Source of the DNA: Chloroflexota bacterium
Lineage (GTDB): Bacteria > Chloroflexota > Limnocylindria > Limnocylindrales > CSP1-4
Assembly (NCBI GenBank): GCA_030271555.1
Contig: JARXKQ010000060.1
Span: 1 to 6,965, forward strand
DNA length: 6,965 nt
Direction: 5' to 3'
Translations under genes and position numbers: made by a program
Shown: positions 6,647 through 6,965 of the stretch, piece after piece
Layout of the letters: the number at the start of each line of letters is the position of its first letter
Numbering within the stretch: position 1 is the stretch's first letter
Notes under the pieces: generated by a model
Seen by the model: only the letters and a program-made list of their open reading frames with translations
The model's database searches: none
Told to the model about the DNA's origin: nothing

Positions 6647-6652
6647 AGTCTA
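6647..6652 (-). promoter_or_regulatory. -10 element (TAGACT) for leaderless expression of the PP2C-like gene
   Basis: On the minus strand TAGACT fits the TANNNT pattern common in GC-rich genomes and ends 8 bases before the ATG at 6638. Its first three bases are the TAG stop of the upstream DciA-like gene. No Shine-Dalgarno lies between it and the ATG, and no convincing -35 was seen. It is the weakest of the three hexamers by sequence, but its position agrees with the other two. Confidence 0.55.
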
Positions 6653-6965
6653 GCGCGGGCCGCCGCGCCGGCCGGAAGACGTGTCGTCGGCGCGGGGCGG
6701 CCGGACAACGACGCGCAGTTCGACCAGATGCACGCCCTCAGGCGCCTGTGCAAACGCGGCCAGCAGGTCCGCCTGGCGCAGCTGCAACTCCAGCGCGACG
6801 CGCGGGTCAGTGGCACTGACCACGAGTGCCGGCGGCTGGATCGATAGCAGCCGCGAAGTGCCGGCCGCGGCCGGGACGCGCTCGCCAACCAGCCTCTCCC
6901 ACGCGGCCATCTGACGCGCGAGGCGCAGCTCATCGGCAATGCCCAGCTCCCTGGCTACGTCGGGC
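6650..6965 (-). CDS. DciA/DUF721-like protein, C-terminal part (5' end beyond window)
   Basis: The reading frame is open to the right edge with no stop, giving at least 104 C-terminal residues; the true start is outside. An internal ATG at 6910 exists, but the preceding codons (reading PDVARELGIADELRLARQ) form the helix expected before the core, so it is not the start. Core features of the DUF721 family: MAAWERLVGERV (W then xxLVG), a hydrophobic strand LLSIQPPALVVSATDPRVALELQL, then the helix LRQADLLAAF and a final strand GVHLVELRVVV. The C-terminus is short and basic (TSSGRRGGPR). DciA is the replicative helicase loader in bacteria lacking DnaC/DnaI, and many DUF721 proteins are annotated from the fold alone, so the role here is inferred. 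Its TAG stop starts the TAGACT hexamer of the next gene, 11 bases before that gene's ATG. Confidence 0.78.
   Translation of the reverse strand, partial: PDVARELGIADELRLARQMAAWERLVGERVPAAAGTSRLLSIQPPALVVSATDPRVALELQLRQADLLAAFAQAPEGVHLVELRVVVRPPRADDTSSGRRGGPR

Noticed and set aside
6650..6910. DciA-like protein as a complete 86-residue gene starting at ATG 6910
   Set aside because: The frame stays open to the window edge and the upstream codons encode the helix expected before the conserved Trp, so the gene is partial.

Overview
This is a GC-rich (about two thirds G+C by eye), tightly packed bacterial chromosomal window with six protein-coding genes and almost no intergenic DNA. The mix of genes suggests Chloroflexota, with another high-GC, leaderless-mRNA lineage such as Actinobacteriota as the alternative: a DUF2723/GT117-type membrane glycosyltransferase, a DciA-like DUF721 protein, a bifunctional-nuclease (DUF151) protein, and a PP2C-like domain tethered through one membrane helix to an extracellular region with a Pro/Thr-rich tail. 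This assignment rests on family content and gene style only. No rRNA, tRNA, CRISPR array, insertion sequence or phage gene was seen.

Left half, plus strand (1-3792): three genes run head to tail. The first is a multi-pass GT-C-like membrane protein, open at the left edge. It overlaps by 4 bases (GTGA) a second polytopic protein of the DUF2723 (TMEM260-like, GT117) family. Seven bases after that comes a GT2 enzyme of the dolichyl-phosphate mannose synthase type. A coherent but unproven reading is that the GT2 enzyme loads a sugar onto a polyprenyl phosphate at the cytoplasmic face, and the two polytopic proteins use the lipid-linked sugar outside the membrane, possibly for protein O-glycosylation.

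Right half, minus strand (6965 down to 3789): three genes run towards the first cluster. They are the C-terminal part of a DciA/DUF721-like protein (cut by the right edge), a 759-residue membrane-anchored protein with a PP2C-like but apparently catalytically dead cytosolic domain, and a DUF151 bifunctional-nuclease-family protein. The two clusters meet tail to tail with their stop codons sharing a CTAG palindrome.

The most notable regulatory signal is a repeated one. Three of the genes (GT2, PP2C-like, DUF151) have a -10-like hexamer (TATAAT, TAGACT, TAGAAT) ending 6, 8 and 7 bases before the start codon, with no Shine-Dalgarno sequence. This is what leaderless transcripts look like. In two cases the hexamer physically contains the stop codon of the preceding gene. 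The most notable protein is the PP2C-like one, where each recognisable metal-ligand motif is altered, and whose secreted Pro/Thr/Ser tail is a plausible substrate for the glycosylation genes opposite it.
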